From contig CAZDAM010000088.1 of the NCBI GenBank assembly GCA_964503595.1, forward strand, positions 1 to 14,291: a stretch of DNA of 14,291 nt, written 5' to 3'. The DNA comes from CAZDAM01 sp964503595. Its GTDB lineage: Bacteria; Muiribacteriota; UBA6191. The stretch's first letter is position 1; the number at the start of each line of letters is the position of its first letter. Under the pieces are notes generated by a model. It saw only the letters and a program-made list of their open reading frames with translations, was not told the origin of the DNA and searched no databases. A program made the position numbers and the translations under genes. This document shows positions 13,451 through 14,291 of the stretch, piece by piece.

Positions 13451-14291
13451 GAGCCAACCTCCTTCAGACGAAAAGATTCTTCAAACATGTAACGCCCACT
13501 CTGGGGGTCCTGCTGGGTATTATCCCGCTTTCTGCGATCTACACCGGGAAGCTTTTCAAGCAGACTTTCCACATCCGTCAGATCCGCCGGTGAAGGAACC
13601 GTTCCGCGGATAAAAAGCCCGGATGCCTGTTCTCCATTTTTCAGGCTGATTTCCTCAAAATGGACATCCTTGCCCCTCAAAAGCTCAGTGTAACCTTCCA
13701 ATGCCCATAATGGAGAACGGCGCGCCAGGGCAAAGCGGGCCAGAAGCTTCTTGCGATCGGCTACATTTTTCTGAAGTTCTTCAAGAGAAGAGTAGGCTCC
13801 CTGTTGGGCCTGCATCACCTGATTCGTACTCAGGATGTACTGCTGCTTTAAGTTACTGACCGTAAAATAACTCATCAGAACCTGAACTCCACTGATGGAC
13901 GCATAAAAAGCCAGAGCCAGAGTGATTGCAGCAGAATGCTTCAGAAAGGCTTTCTGGCTGAGCATATCCATCCGCACCCGCCGCCTAGCAAAATCATGGC
14001 GAATCTTGCCCTTGCCAAGCCCTCTTAAAGCCAGTCCAATGGCAATGGAGAACAGAAGCGGGGACTCCGGTGCCTGAGCCTGAAGCTTGAAGCCTTCCAC
14101 AGGATGAGCATGCACAGCCGGCATCTGAAGTTCGCGAGCAAGGCAGGAGTCAAGCCCATTCAGAGTCGAGCCTCCTCCAAAAAGCCAGGTCTGGCGAATT
14201 TCCTGATTTCCCTGTACGGATGCAAAGGAGCCCAGAGTCAGGTGAATCTCTTTGACCAGGTAATCCAGACAGTCTTTCAGGGCCTGATCAA
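13447..14291 (-). CDS. GspL-like protein (PilM-type actin-like domain fused to PilN-type domain), C-terminal 280 aa, 5' end outside the window
   Basis: The frame is open from the window edge (first full codon at 14289) to TGA. The first ~100 residues match the end of a PilM/GspL actin-like ATPase fold: 'WLFGGGSTLNGLDSCLA' is the phosphate-2-like GGG loop and 'IAIGLALRG' is the family's closing motif. A basic linker (IRHDFARRR) and a transmembrane helix follow (fragment residues ~118-143), then a coiled-coil-like stretch and a ferredoxin-like periplasmic domain. This cytoplasmic actin-like + TM + periplasmic layout is that of GspL, or of PilM and PilN fused. It acts as the inner-membrane scaffold linking the secretion or pilus ATPase to the periplasmic ring. 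It overlaps the PilO/GspM-like gene by 4 nt, implying translational coupling. An internal ATG at 14124 is not the real start, because homology continues upstream of it. Confidence 0.8.
   Translation of the reverse strand, partial: DQALKDCLDYLVKEIHLTLGSFASVQGNQEIRQTWLFGGGSTLNGLDSCLARELQMPAVHAHPVEGFKLQAQAPESPLLFSIAIGLALRGLGKGKIRHDFARRRVRMDMLSQKAFLKHSAAITLALAFYASISGVQVLMSYFTVSNLKQQYILSTNQVMQAQQGAYSSLEELQKNVADRKKLLARFALARRSPLWALEGYTELLRGKDVHFEEISLKNGEQASGLFIRGTVPSPADLTDVESLLEKLPGVDRRKRDNTQQDPQSGRYMFEESFRLKEVGS
13457..13464 (-). promoter_or_regulatory. Full-consensus Shine-Dalgarno deciding the TTG start of the PilO/GspM-like gene
   Basis: AAGGAGGT on the minus strand is followed after 6 nt by TTG. 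The strength and ideal spacing argue for TTG 13450 over the downstream ATG. The site sits inside the 3' end of the upstream coding region. Confidence 0.85.

Overview
The window looks like a piece of a Gram-negative bacterial chromosome. The evidence is a type II secretion/type IV pilus-type inner-membrane pair, a Sec-exported giant surface protein and a standard tRNA-Val. The lineage cannot be fixed from the sequence. The split of GspL/PilM-like domains and the C-terminal box of the giant protein would suit a delta-proteobacterial, SAR324-like or similar genome, but this is only a guess. Every supported gene lies on the minus strand, so biologically the window reads from 14291 down to 1.

In transcription order the layout is as follows. 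(1) 14291-13447 is the 3' part of a PilM+PilN-type fusion (GspL-like), truncated by the window edge. (2) 13450-12950 is a PilO/GspM-like partner with a TTG start; it overlaps its neighbour by 4 nt and has a full-consensus Shine-Dalgarno. (3) 12891-12673 is infA (translation initiation factor IF-1), with its own extended -10 promoter and a good Shine-Dalgarno. (4) 12666-11710 is tilS, a tRNA(Ile)-lysidine synthase 318 aa long with several altered conserved positions; it starts 6 nt after infA in the same reading frame. (5) 11627-90 is one intact open reading frame of 3845 codons that fills about 80% of the window. (6) 39-1 is the 5' half of a tRNA-Val(UAC), with a recognisable promoter in the 50 nt after the giant gene.

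The giant protein is the main content. It has a signal peptide, an N-terminal region resembling a lamin-tail-type domain, and a long series of divergent cadherin-like/tandem-95-type modules marked by 'VNDPP'-like junctions. These are followed by several Ig-like modules with 'GDxLxVxFSE' signatures, a cluster of about seven thrombospondin-3-like calcium loops, and a C-terminal tail made of a Gly8 run, a CFIVTAASGS box, a transmembrane helix and a basic end. By eye the first 2646 residues hold 30 cysteines that fall into 15 local pairs; the next 1106 residues have none until the cysteine of the C-terminal box.

The genes are two housekeeping functions (IF-1, TilS) between the end of a secretion/pilus operon and a surface adhesin-like giant. 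A functional link between the secretion pair and the giant is possible, because comparable C-terminal sorting tails in other bacteria belong to type II secretion substrates. Here it is inference from proximity only. No mobile element, CRISPR array, phage gene or rRNA was seen, and no gap between genes exceeds about 85 nt.
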